Made by a program: the position numbers and the translations under genes. A DNA stretch of 64,000 bases, from assembly GCF_003002815.1 (NCBI RefSeq), contig NZ_PVTF01000008.1, forward strand, positions 545,887 to 609,886. The letters are read 5' to 3'. The notes beneath the pieces are model-generated. The model saw nothing but the letters and a program-made list of their open reading frames with translations, was not told where the DNA came from and ran no database searches. This stretch comes from Umezawaea tangerina. GTDB taxonomy: Bacteria; Actinomycetota; Actinomycetes; Mycobacteriales; Pseudonocardiaceae. Below are positions 16,702-25,055 of this stretch, piece after piece; the stretch's first letter is position 1; each line of letters begins with the position of its first letter.

Positions 16702-18219
16702 TCACTCCTGCAGTGCCGCGCCCTCGGAGTACTGCGCCAGGCGGAACACCACGAACTCGGCGGGCTTCACCGGGGCGATGCCGATGTCGACGGTGAGGAT
16801 GCCCGCGTCGCGGTTCTCCTCGGGGTTGTTCTCCTCGTCGCACTTGACGTAGAACGCTTGGTCCGGCGTGCTGCCGAACAGGGCTCCGCTGCGCCACACC
16901 CGGCGGAGGAACATGTTGATCGTCCGGTGCACCGAGCCCCACAGGTACTGGTCGTTGGGCTCGAACACCACCCAGTTCGTCCCGTTGAGGATCGACTTCT
17001 CCACGTAGTTGAACAGCCTGCGCACGTTGAGGTAGCGCCATTCCGGATCGCTGGACAGCGTGCGGGCGCCCCAGATCCGGGTCCCCTGTCCGGGGAACGA
17101 GCGGATGCAGTTGACCCCGACCGGGTTGAGCGCGTCGTGCTCGCCCCGCGTCAGCCCGGACCGCAGGCCGATCACCCCGCGCACCACCTCGTTCGCCGGC
17201 GCCTTGTGCACACCGCGCGTGTCGTCGTTGCGCGCCCACACGCCCGCGACGTGCCCGCTGGGCGGCACGGAGAGCTTCTTGCCGTCGGGCGCCACGACGT
17301 CGAGCCACGGCCAGTAGAGCGTCGCGTACTTCGAGTCGTAGCCCGCCTCGTCCACCCGCCACGTCCGCAGCGCCTGCGGCCTGAGGTCCGGCAGCGGGTC
17401 GAGGATGGCGACCCGGTCGGACATCAGCTCGCAGTGCGCGATCATGGCGAGCTGCACGGCCTTGACCCCGTCGCGGTCGATGGCACCGCGCTGGTAGGCG
17501 CTCATCAGGTCGGGCACGCACAGCATGGTGACGTCGTCCACGGCCTCCAGCCCGGCGAACCCGGTGCGGTCGCCGGAGTCGCCCACGTAGTCGGACGCCC
17601 GCACCGGCCCCACCGCGGCGACCTCACCACCGCTCAGGACGGTCCGGGTGCCCTTGCTGGGCAGCGCCACCGCGCTCTGCCCCTTGACGTCCTCGACCGC
17701 CACCAACTTGGACTGGCGCAGCGCGGTCACGACGTGGGAGGGCCCGCGCCGCACGGTGACGTTGTCGTAGACCTCCTCCACGTCCCCCTTGCGCACCACG
17801 AGCTTCACCGCGTCGTCGCCCGGCTCGGAGGCGTCCTGCACGTCGATCGACACCCCGTTGCCCGCCGTGCCCGGCTCGACCGCCCTGACCACGACCGGCC
17901 GACCCGACCCGACCCCGGCGATCTCCGCGCGCGCCGCCGCCGTCCCGTCCCCCGTCCCGCCGCCGATGCGCACCACGTACGCCGCGCCGCCGCCGTTGAG
18001 GAAGTACCCGTACACGGCGTGCGCCAGGTAGCCGTCGTCGAGGAACCCGCCGAACGACTGGGTGAACTGGGTCCAGTTGGTCACCAGCACCGGTTCGTCG
18101 GTCGGACCGCGCTCGGCGAACCCGACGAACGCGGCGACGGCGGTGCCGACCCCCTCGATGGGTTTGGAACCGGACGACACCTCCTCGGTGTACACGCCGG
18201 GTGAAAGGTAGCTCGCCAT
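16702..18219 (-). CDS. eCIS contractile sheath protein (Afp2/3-like)
   Basis: 505 residues from ATG 18219, with GGAGGA upstream; the much longer open frame is a shadow of the divergent genes. It opens with M-A-S-Y-L-S-P-G-V-Y-T-E-E-V and I-E-G-V-G-T-A-V-A-A-F-V-G-F, the sheath signature. The C-terminal half has R-R-L-F-N-Y-V-E-K-S-I, the W-V-V-F-E-P-N-D region and K-P-A-E-F-V-V-F-R-L-A-Q, which form the conserved handshake fold. Only one sheath gene is present. It is the first gene of the long minus-strand operon, so its promoter should lie in 18220-18595. Confidence 0.95.
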   Translation of the reverse strand: MASYLSPGVYTEEVSSGSKPIEGVGTAVAAFVGFAERGPTDEPVLVTNWTQFTQSFGGFLDDGYLAHAVYGYFLNGGGAAYVVRIGGGTGDGTAAARAEIAGVGSGRPVVVRAVEPGTAGNGVSIDVQDASEPGDDAVKLVVRKGDVEEVYDNVTVRRGPSHVVTALRQSKLVAVEDVKGQSAVALPSKGTRTVLSGGEVAAVGPVRASDYVGDSGDRTGFAGLEAVDDVTMLCVPDLMSAYQRGAIDRDGVKAVQLAMIAHCELMSDRVAILDPLPDLRPQALRTWRVDEAGYDSKYATLYWPWLDVVAPDGKKLSVPPSGHVAGVWARNDDTRGVHKAPANEVVRGVIGLRSGLTRGEHDALNPVGVNCIRSFPGQGTRIWGARTLSSDPEWRYLNVRRLFNYVEKSILNGTNWVVFEPNDQYLWGSVHRTINMFLRRVWRSGALFGSTPDQAFYVKCDEENNPEENRDAGILTVDIGIAPVKPAEFVVFRLAQYSEGAALQE

Positions 18220-18595
18220 ACCGTCCTCCGCTGTTGTGCCTGACTCGTCCACTCTGACCGGGCACGCCGCCGGGCCCCAGAAGAGATCGGCCCGGATTTC
18301 GCGCACCGCGTTGCACCATCGGGAAACCCGGCGGACGAAGGGGCCGACCGGGAGGGCAGGACCTCGCGCGCCCCGGCCGTCCGACCAGCTCACCGGGCTC
18401 GTGCCCTTCCGTGAGGTGCGGTCGCCCGCGCACCTACCCGAAGGGGAACTCCCGCTGCCTCCTTTCTTGATCGGCGGGTGCTGTGCCGGTCGCGCGATCC
18501 GGATGACAGTGGTGGCCGCCGACGAGGTCGTTCCGCGATCGGACGCGGCCGCACCCCGCGGCCCGATGGCGCCCCGAGGATTGGGTTGATGGTGG
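18220..18595. promoter_or_regulatory. Divergent intergenic region between the eCIS operon and the repeat-protein gene
   Basis: 376 bp without a convincing gene separates the sheath start from the plus-strand pair. It must hold the promoters of both transcripts. I see no clear -35/-10 pair or long inverted repeat, only the GGAGGA ribosome site of the sheath gene. Confidence 0.5.
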
Positions 18596-19645
18596 ATGAA
18601 GGAAGACGACATCAAGGCAGCGCTGGCTGCCGCCGGTCTGACCGACGAGACCCTGGCCGAGAAGTGGTTCGACGCGATCCGCGAGACGCGGTCGAACGCG
18701 GATGACTCGTGGAGCTCCTTCAAGGAGGAGCTGAGCTCGAACGCGCGCGAGTTCGACTTCGCCTTCGACGACAACTTCGTCGCGGAGTTCCACCGGAAGG
18801 TCGAGGACTCGCTCACCGACCCGCTGGCCGCTGTCGAAGCGATGGCGGAGACCGAGAACCAAGAGCTGCTCACGACGTTCAAGGGACTGCGGGCGGCGGA
18901 GGAACGATCCCGGTCGGGCGTCCAAGGGCTGACCTGGGTCACCGGCACGCAGCAGGACCGGTTGCGCGGCACGTTGGGCGAAGGCTGGAAGGACGTCGTC
19001 CGCGGCAGGCTCGACAAGGAGTGGTCCGGCTGGAAGGCCGCGACGGAGGACCAGCTGGTCACGTTCCTGGACCAGTGGATGCCCACGATCCTCGGGCAGG
19101 CGACGCCGGCGCCCGCCGACGACGTCACCGCGCTGCTCTGGACGACCGGCACCCAGCGGGAGCGGCTGCACTCCGCACTCGGCGACGCCTGGGGCACAGT
19201 CGTCCGCGGCACGCTCGACAAGGAGTGGTCCGGCTGGAAGGCCGCGACCAAGGACCAGCTGGTCACGTTCCTGGACCAGTGGATGCCGACCATCCTCGCG
19301 CAGGCCGCGCCCGCCGTCGACGTCACGGCGCTGCACTGGACGACCGGCTCGCAGCGGCAACAGCTCCTCGCCGGGTTGGGCGACGCCTGGCCCGACGGCG
19401 TCCGCGCCACCCTCGACAAGGAGTGGTCCGGGTGGAAGAGCGCGACCGACGGCCAGCTGGTCACGTTCCTGGACCAGTGGATGCACGTCGTCCTCGCCCC
19501 GGCACGGACACCGGCGGCGCCGATCGGGGAAGTGCTGAGCCACGACGCGGCGGTGGTCGCGCAGAACCCCGAGTTCGAGAAGATCGCGCCGCGGCGGCGC
19601 CAGGAACTGATCAACGAGGTGCTCGCGGAGCAGGTCGCCGTCTGA
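18596..19645 (+). CDS. Protein with three tandem Trp-rich repeats, divergent from eCIS
   Basis: 349 residues, cysteine-free and strongly helical by composition. Residues 1-110 form an acidic helical domain. Then come three repeats of 66-68 residues starting near W114, W182 and W248. Each has the plan W-x-T-G-x-Q...L-G-x-x-W...V-R-x-x-L-D-K-E-W-S-G-W-K-x-A-T...D-x-Q-L-V-T-F-L-D-Q-W-M. A short C-terminal tail follows. I do not recognise the family. No signal peptide or membrane segment is seen. The gene is followed 46 bp later by the cyclase-like gene and probably forms an operon with it. Possible roles are a cargo, a chaperone/loading factor or an immunity protein for its neighbour. The ATG at 18596 is the first start after an in-frame TGA. 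Confidence 0.75.
   Translation: MKEDDIKAALAAAGLTDETLAEKWFDAIRETRSNADDSWSSFKEELSSNAREFDFAFDDNFVAEFHRKVEDSLTDPLAAVEAMAETENQELLTTFKGLRAAEERSRSGVQGLTWVTGTQQDRLRGTLGEGWKDVVRGRLDKEWSGWKAATEDQLVTFLDQWMPTILGQATPAPADDVTALLWTTGTQRERLHSALGDAWGTVVRGTLDKEWSGWKAATKDQLVTFLDQWMPTILAQAAPAVDVTALHWTTGSQRQQLLAGLGDAWPDGVRATLDKEWSGWKSATDGQLVTFLDQWMHVVLAPARTPAAPIGEVLSHDAAVVAQNPEFEKIAPRRRQELINEVLAEQVAV
18935..19497 (+). repeat. Three in-gene tandem repeats of about 200 bp
   Basis: DNA-level copies are nearly identical in two blocks. The block coding L-D-K-E-W-S-G-W-K-A-A-T occurs near 19012, 19213 and 19413. The block coding D-Q-L-V-T-F-L-D-Q-W-M occurs near 19050, 19253 and 19453. Identity at synonymous sites points to recent duplication or gene conversion. 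Confidence 0.85.
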
Positions 19646-19691
19646 GCTCGAACCCCACCCCTACACCGCATCCAACGAAAGGTCGGAGAAC

Positions 19692-21239
19692 GTGACCTCG
19701 GCACTGCAGGAAGAGTTCAAGGAAGCGGTCCGGCGACACCTGAGGGCGACCGTGGCACCGTCGACGGCTGCTGGACGCGCCCTCTACGTGGGGCACGGCG
19801 CACAGCAGCGGCGCTACACGTCGAAGGAGCTCGGGGCCCTGGTGGACTCGCTGATGACAGCGGGGTCGGCGACGGCCAAGACGGCCGAGAGCCTGTTCCC
19901 GGCACTCCACGCCGGTGCGCGGCGCGGGCGCGTCGAGAAGGCGATCTACGACTTCTACGACGACGGCAGGCACTTCGACGACATGAAGGTGCTGGCCGGC
20001 GCGGTGGCCGATCGGCTTGCCCACCTGAAGAGGGTCGAGGACACCACCTGGAGCGAAGGCACGGACGACGAGCGCGAAGCGGACGGCTTCGCCACGCACC
20101 CGGAAGTAGGCGACCACCCGGACCACGCGAAGTTCACCGCCGTCCTGGCGGGCTTCCTGGAACCGGGGGCGGTGGAGGAGCTCTGGCAGCTCACCCTGAA
20201 GGGAGTCGACTGGGCCAGACAACCGGGTCGCACCGAGGAGGAACTGAAGAAGAACCCGGTCTACCCCGAACTGGCCAGGAAGTTCAGGACGGCCCTGACG
20301 ATCCCGAGGGGGGAACGCCTGGCGCTGTGGTCGGGTGGCTACGACGTCCGGATGTACGCGAGCGAGCGGCGCTTCGTCACGCTGGAGACCACGCGGGCGG
20401 GCCACCTGTACAACCAGCTCTCGCTGTTCGACGACTGGAGCGTGCTCGGCGGGCTGTGGAAGGCGATCTCCCGTGAGTTCGCGGGCCAGGCGCCTTCGGA
20501 GGTGCACGTGTTCGTGCGGTACTACAACCCCGACTCCATCCTGTTCGGTGAGGAGCTGCCGCAGCTCCTGCGACTGCAGACGATCACCTCCCTCCGCTGG
20601 CACCTGGTGACCGGCGACAGCCTGAAGGACATGTCCGACGTGGACGACAGCGGTCGCCGCGTGACGAGCTTCACCTTCGGCAGCTACCACGACATGGTGG
20701 CGGTGATGTCCTCCGACAAGATGAACAACAACAAGCTGGGCGCGAACAGGGCCTCGAAGAACCTGACAGCGGAGGAGAAGGAGCAGAACAGGCTGCTGTT
20801 CCAGCAGCAGATCAAGGACGACGTGGCCGCGGCGCAAAAGGCCGGCGCGGACGCCGTGGCGTCGCTCCGGGAGGACGTGAAGCAGCTCGTCTCGACCCTC
20901 CAGCTCGACGAGTCCTACAACGACAACCCGGCGGAGCTGCGGGACAAGCAGGAGGCCGTCGGGCGCATCGTCGACCCGGTGGTCGCCAGGGTCCGCAACG
21001 GTCTGGTGTACGACCGGACGCTGGCGGACTCGGTGTCGACGGACCTCAACGCGCTGGCCCAAGAAATGGACCGCCAGTACATCCGCAAGTCGTTGGCCGT
21101 AGAGCTCAGGCGCCATGCCGAGACCGTCACGGGCAAGAAGGACGGCCTTGAGGAGGCGATCGGCATCGCGATCGAGAGGGTGAAGGAGGGCATGTCCCTG
21201 GAGAACGCCAAGCTGGAGCTCGGGCAGATGCTGCGGTAG
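19692..21239 (+). CDS. Putative ADP-ribosyl cyclase/NAD glycohydrolase (CD38-like) protein, candidate eCIS cargo
   Basis: 515 residues from GTG 19692, with no cysteine at all. Residues 205-310 line up with the catalytic half of CD38/ADP-ribosyl cyclases: L-W213-S; T-L-E232-T-T; L-W256-K-A-I-S260-R-E-F-A, then V-H-V; and F-G-E287-E288-L. In human CD38 the matching residues are W125, E146, W189, S193 and catalytic E226. The N-terminal 200 residues are helical and the C-terminal 170 form probable coiled coil with many Lys/Gln/Glu. CD38-type enzymes hydrolyse or cyclise NAD. No signal peptide is seen. Location next to a divergent eCIS operon suggests a cargo toxin. That role and the fold assignment rest on my pattern match only. 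Confidence 0.62.
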   Translation: MTSALQEEFKEAVRRHLRATVAPSTAAGRALYVGHGAQQRRYTSKELGALVDSLMTAGSATAKTAESLFPALHAGARRGRVEKAIYDFYDDGRHFDDMKVLAGAVADRLAHLKRVEDTTWSEGTDDEREADGFATHPEVGDHPDHAKFTAVLAGFLEPGAVEELWQLTLKGVDWARQPGRTEEELKKNPVYPELARKFRTALTIPRGERLALWSGGYDVRMYASERRFVTLETTRAGHLYNQLSLFDDWSVLGGLWKAISREFAGQAPSEVHVFVRYYNPDSILFGEELPQLLRLQTITSLRWHLVTGDSLKDMSDVDDSGRRVTSFTFGSYHDMVAVMSSDKMNNNKLGANRASKNLTAEEKEQNRLLFQQQIKDDVAAAQKAGADAVASLREDVKQLVSTLQLDESYNDNPAELRDKQEAVGRIVDPVVARVRNGLVYDRTLADSVSTDLNALAQEMDRQYIRKSLAVELRRHAETVTGKKDGLEEAIGIAIERVKEGMSLENAKLELGQMLR

Positions 21240-21266
21240 TCGGCCGCCCCTTGGCGCACCCGGCGA

Positions 21267-24071
21267 TCAGCCGCTCGGCGGGACGGCGGTCATGCGGGTG
21301 ACGAGCTGGGTCCTGGACCGGACGCCGAGCTTGCGGAACGTGCTGCTCAGGTGCGCCTCGACGGTCTTCTCGCTGACGAAGAGGCGTTCGGCGATCTCGC
21401 GGTTGGTCAGCGCGTCGGCCGCGAGCTTCGCGACGCGGCGTTCGGACGGCGTCAGGGCGTGCAGGCCGGTGAGGCGCAACCGCGGCAGCCGACCGCCGAC
21501 CGCCGCCAGCCCGGCGCGCAACCGCTCGGCCAGGTCGTCCGCGTGGCACTCCGCCGCCAGCTCGGCCGCCCGCCGGACCGTCGTCCTGGCCTTCTCGCGG
21601 TCGCCGTCCCGTTGCTGCGCCGCGCCGAGGTCCACCAGGACGTGGACGAGCTCCAGCCTGCCCGGTCCGCCGCGCAGCAGGTCGGCGGCCTCCGCCAACT
21701 GCCCGCGCTGCTCGGCCGGGGCGGCGGAGGCGGCCGTGGCGCGCAGCGCGACCGCGATGTGCCGCGGCACGGCGAAGTCGCGCGCCAGGCGCAGCTGCTC
21801 GTGCGCCAGGGCGGAGGCCTCCTGGTGGTTCCCGGCGAGGCGGTGGGCCTGCGCCGCCAACAACCGCCAGTGGACGTCCCAGATCCCGCCCACGCCCCAG
21901 TTCTCGAGCAACCGTCCACACGCGACCGCGTCGGCGAGCGCGGCGACGTGGTCGCCCTGGGCCAGCCGCAGGCGGACACGCGCCTCCAGGAGCCACAGGT
22001 GCACCGACGACCGCGCGGGCCGGTCACCCGACAGCACGCTGCCGGCGAGCACGGCCTCGGCCTCGACGAGACGTCCCCGTTCGACGAGCAGGTGGATCGC
22101 CGTCGCGTCGAGCGCGGGCAGGCCGATGTTCGGTCGCGGGGACGCCGCCGTGCCGAGCTCGACGTGCTCGGCCGCCTGCGCGAGATCGCCGCGGAGCAGA
22201 GCGATCCTGGCCAGGTGGCACCGGATGATGCCCATCGGGAAGAGCAGGCCCCGGTCGACCGCGGTGTCCAGCGCCCGCTGCGTCCGCCGCTCCACCTCGT
22301 CGAGCCGGTCCGCGACGATCATGGTGTGCACCGCGGACCACAGCCCGCACCGCTCCGGGGTGAGCGCGTCGCCCGCGAGCGCCGACCGGGCGAGCCGGAC
22401 CGCCTCGTCCGCCGGGCGGCCGGCGAGCACGGCCTCCAGCCCCCACTGGGAGTCGAGCACCGCCTTCGGGCGGCCGGGCCTGCGGTCGAAGGAGTCGAGG
22501 TGCCGCAACAGCAGGGAACGGCTCGCGAGATCGGCACGCGCCATGCCCACCAGCTCGGCCTCGACCTCCAGCAGCAGTCCGGGGTCGTCCACGCCCTCCA
22601 GGTCGCCCAACGCCTGGACGAGCAGCGGGATGGCCTCTTGGGGGTCGCCGCAACCGTTGAGGAACCGGGCGAGGCTGTACGCGCAGAGCGCCCGCTGCCT
22701 GCCGCCGTCGGCCAGGGCAAGCGCTTCCCGCAGCCGTGTTCCGGCGTCGTCGAGGGCCAGGTGGTGGGCCTGGCAGTTGCCCAGCTGCCTGCTGATCTCG
22801 GCCCGCAGCGCGGGCGGTGGCGGTTCGGCCCTGGCGCGCAGCAGGAACACCGCGGCGGTCTCCGGGGACCCGTGCTGGAAGGCCTGGCTCGCCGCCGCGG
22901 CCAGCGTCGAGATCCGGTCGGGCGTCCCGGCGGGCGCGGTCCGCAACAGGTGCGAGGCGACCTGGCCGACCGGCTTGTCCGCGCGCAGCAGCACGGTCGC
23001 GGCCCGCTCGTGCTCGGCGGCGCGCTCCTCCACCGGGATCAGCGACAGCGCCACGTCCCGGACCACCGCGTGGACGAACGCGGGCGGGTCGGCGTGCTCG
23101 AAGATCCCCTGGCCCGCCAACCGCCGTGCGGCGCCCGCCGCCTGCGCCCAGGTCAGCTGCGCCTGGGCCGCGACCACCGCGAGGTCCGAGTCGTTGCCGA
23201 GCACCGCGACGGCCCTCGCCACCGCCTGCACGGCCGCGGACTGGCGGCGCAACCGGGCGGCGACGTACCAGTGGACCGCGCCCGGCCCGGCCGCGGTGAC
23301 GGCGGCGGCGTGCTCGGCGTCCGGCCGCACCCCGTCGGCGACCAGCACCCGCAGCAGTTCGCGGACGAACAGCGGGTTGCCGCCGGTGACCGCGTCGCAG
23401 GCGGCGCAGAACTCCTCGTGCGCGTCCGGCCCGAACTGCTGCCGCACCAGGTCGGCGACGCCCCGCGCGCTGAGGTTCCTGGGGCGCAGCAACGTGAGGT
23501 CGTCGGTGGCCAGGAGGTCGTCGACCAGCTCGTCGTCCCCGTGCTCGGTGGACCGGATCGTCACGGTCACCAGGATCCCGATCGAGTCGAGCCGCCGGGC
23601 CAGGAAACCCAGGAACCGCAAGGAAGGCTGGTCGGCCCACTGGGCGTCGTCCACCAGCACGGCCAGCGGCGCCCGCTCGGCGAGGTTGACCAGCAACCAG
23701 TACAGGCCGTTCAGCAGCGGGAACGGCGACCCCGGAGCGGCCTGCCCGTCACCGGCGCCGAACAGGCTCTCGGTGATGCGGGCGGCGCCGCGGAACACCT
23801 GCCGCCGCTCCTCGTCGTCGCGCGGCAGGACGGGTTCGAGCAGCTGGCGCACCACGCCGAAGGCGAACTCCCGCTCCAGTTCGGCGCCGCGGGCCGACAG
23901 CACGACGCACCCCTGGTCCGCCGCGAGCCCGCGCAGGTGGCGCAGCAGGGCCGTCTTGCCGAGACCGGGCCCCGCCTCCAGCACCGCGAGGCCGCCGTGA
24001 CCGGCCTTCACCCGGACCATGAGCTCCCGGAGGGAGCGCACCTCGGCGTCCCGTTCCACGAGCCCCGTCAC
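21267..24071 (-). CDS. LAL-type LuxR transcriptional regulator (AAA ATPase, TPR, LuxR HTH)
   Basis: 934 residues from GTG 24071. A Walker A motif (G-P-G-L-G-K-T) is at 34-40. Walker B (V-L-V-D-D-A-Q-W-A-D) is near 150. A TPR-like helical region spans 330-860. The C-terminal LuxR helix-turn-helix has L-T-P-S-E-R-R-V-A-K-L-A-A-D, T-N-R-E-I-A-E-R-L-F-V-S-E-K-T-V-E and L-S-S-T-F-R-K-L-G-V. The length is typical of the MalT/LAL family. LuxR-type regulators are common at Streptomyces eCIS loci, so control of this eCIS is plausible. It converges on the cyclase-like gene and is divergent from the response-regulator-like gene. Confidence 0.93.
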   Translation of the reverse strand: MTGLVERDAEVRSLRELMVRVKAGHGGLAVLEAGPGLGKTALLRHLRGLAADQGCVVLSARGAELEREFAFGVVRQLLEPVLPRDDEERRQVFRGAARITESLFGAGDGQAAPGSPFPLLNGLYWLLVNLAERAPLAVLVDDAQWADQPSLRFLGFLARRLDSIGILVTVTIRSTEHGDDELVDDLLATDDLTLLRPRNLSARGVADLVRQQFGPDAHEEFCAACDAVTGGNPLFVRELLRVLVADGVRPDAEHAAAVTAAGPGAVHWYVAARLRRQSAAVQAVARAVAVLGNDSDLAVVAAQAQLTWAQAAGAARRLAGQGIFEHADPPAFVHAVVRDVALSLIPVEERAAEHERAATVLLRADKPVGQVASHLLRTAPAGTPDRISTLAAAASQAFQHGSPETAAVFLLRARAEPPPPALRAEISRQLGNCQAHHLALDDAGTRLREALALADGGRQRALCAYSLARFLNGCGDPQEAIPLLVQALGDLEGVDDPGLLLEVEAELVGMARADLASRSLLLRHLDSFDRRPGRPKAVLDSQWGLEAVLAGRPADEAVRLARSALAGDALTPERCGLWSAVHTMIVADRLDEVERRTQRALDTAVDRGLLFPMGIIRCHLARIALLRGDLAQAAEHVELGTAASPRPNIGLPALDATAIHLLVERGRLVEAEAVLAGSVLSGDRPARSSVHLWLLEARVRLRLAQGDHVAALADAVACGRLLENWGVGGIWDVHWRLLAAQAHRLAGNHQEASALAHEQLRLARDFAVPRHIAVALRATAASAAPAEQRGQLAEAADLLRGGPGRLELVHVLVDLGAAQQRDGDREKARTTVRRAAELAAECHADDLAERLRAGLAAVGGRLPRLRLTGLHALTPSERRVAKLAADALTNREIAERLFVSEKTVEAHLSSTFRKLGVRSRTQLVTRMTAVPPSG

Positions 24072-24402
24072 CGGACGTCCGCACTCCGCTCGGTCAGCAC
24101 GCTGATGTGGTGAACATCGTTGAGCCGCTCATGTTCTGTCATCCTAGCGACTCCGGGACCGCCGGGTGTGCCGGGCATGCCCGTGCCGGAGCCGGCGCGG
24201 CGATCGGCCCACACCCCCTTGCGGAGGATGGCCCACGGCCTGCCACGACTCCGCCGATCAGCCCGCGCCCACCCGGTGCCGTGGCGCGGCGGCGGCCGAA
24301 ACCCTAGGGAAAACCTTGGGGTTTTCCCCAACAGACGAACGGCTCCGGGTGCCGGACCCTGGTAGCGCTGGGGAACACGGTGAGCCACCTGGGGGTACGG
24401 CC
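24072..24402. promoter_or_regulatory. Divergent regulatory region with a 9-bp inverted repeat
   Basis: The region between the LAL gene and the orphan regulator holds GGGAAAACC (24307-24315) and its complement GGTTTTCCC (24320-24328) separated by 4 bp. This AT-richer block lies about 75 bp before the start at 24403 and is a good candidate operator. Nothing else notable is visible in the region. Confidence 0.5.
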
Positions 24403-25029
24403 ATGGGCGAAAGAGTGAGAGTGCACGTCGAGGCCACCGACTCGGTGACGCGGTTCGGGGTGATCGCCCAGCTCGGCCAGTCCCCGGAGCTGGAGGTGGT
24501 CCCGCGCTCGGCGGTCGGCCAGGGCACGGTGGTCGTCCTGGCGGCCGACGCGGTCACCGACGAGGTCCTTGTCCAGGCCCGCGAACTGGGCCGGACCGGC
24601 TGCACCCACTTCATCCTGCTCACCTCCTCGCTCGACGACGCCGAGCTGCGCGCCGCCGTGAAGCTGGGCGTGTGCGGAGTGCTGGAGCGCCGGGACACCA
24701 CCCCGGCGAAGCTCGCGCGGATGGTCCTGCGGGCCACCCAGGGCGAGGCCGCTCTGCCCGCCGCGATGCTCAACCGGCTGTTCCAGCAGGTGGCCACCCT
24801 CGAGGTCGGCGCGGTCGCGCCCTACCGGCCCGCGTTCACCGGGCTGACCGCCCGCGAGTCGCAGGTCCTGCGGTTGATCGCGGAAGGCCTGGACACCGAC
24901 GAGATCGCGACCAAGCTGGCGTACTCCTCCCGGACCGTGAAGAACATCGTCCACGCCGTCACGACCCGGTTCTGCCTGCGCAACCGCTCCCACGCGGTCG
25001 CGTACGCCATGCGCGAGGGACTGATCTGA
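24403..25029 (+). CDS. Orphan NarL/LuxR-type regulator with degenerate receiver
   Basis: 208 residues from ATG 24403. The first 120 residues resemble a CheY receiver by length and hydrophobic pattern, but the usual phospho-acceptor strand (V-x-x-D-x-x-M-P) reads V-V-V-L-A-A-D-A-V and the N-terminal acidic pair is missing, so phosphorylation is doubtful. The C-terminal LuxR domain has L-T-A-R-E-S-Q-V-L-R-L-I-A-E-G-L-D-T-D-E-I-A, then Y-S-S-R-T-V-K-N-I. A clear paralogue is at 55820-56443, ending in the same H-A-V-A-Y-A-x-R-x-G-x-I. No sensor kinase gene is adjacent. Confidence 0.85.
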   Translation: MGERVRVHVEATDSVTRFGVIAQLGQSPELEVVPRSAVGQGTVVVLAADAVTDEVLVQARELGRTGCTHFILLTSSLDDAELRAAVKLGVCGVLERRDTTPAKLARMVLRATQGEAALPAAMLNRLFQQVATLEVGAVAPYRPAFTGLTARESQVLRLIAEGLDTDEIATKLAYSSRTVKNIVHAVTTRFCLRNRSHAVAYAMREGLI

Positions 25030-25055
25030 CATCCGGCCCACGGCCGCGAACCGCG

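Noticed and set aside
18220..19704. N-terminal extension of the sheath protein by about 495 residues
   Set aside because: The extension is the reverse translation of the triple-repeat gene; the sheath family starts at M-A-S-Y-L-S-P-G-V with a good ribosome site.
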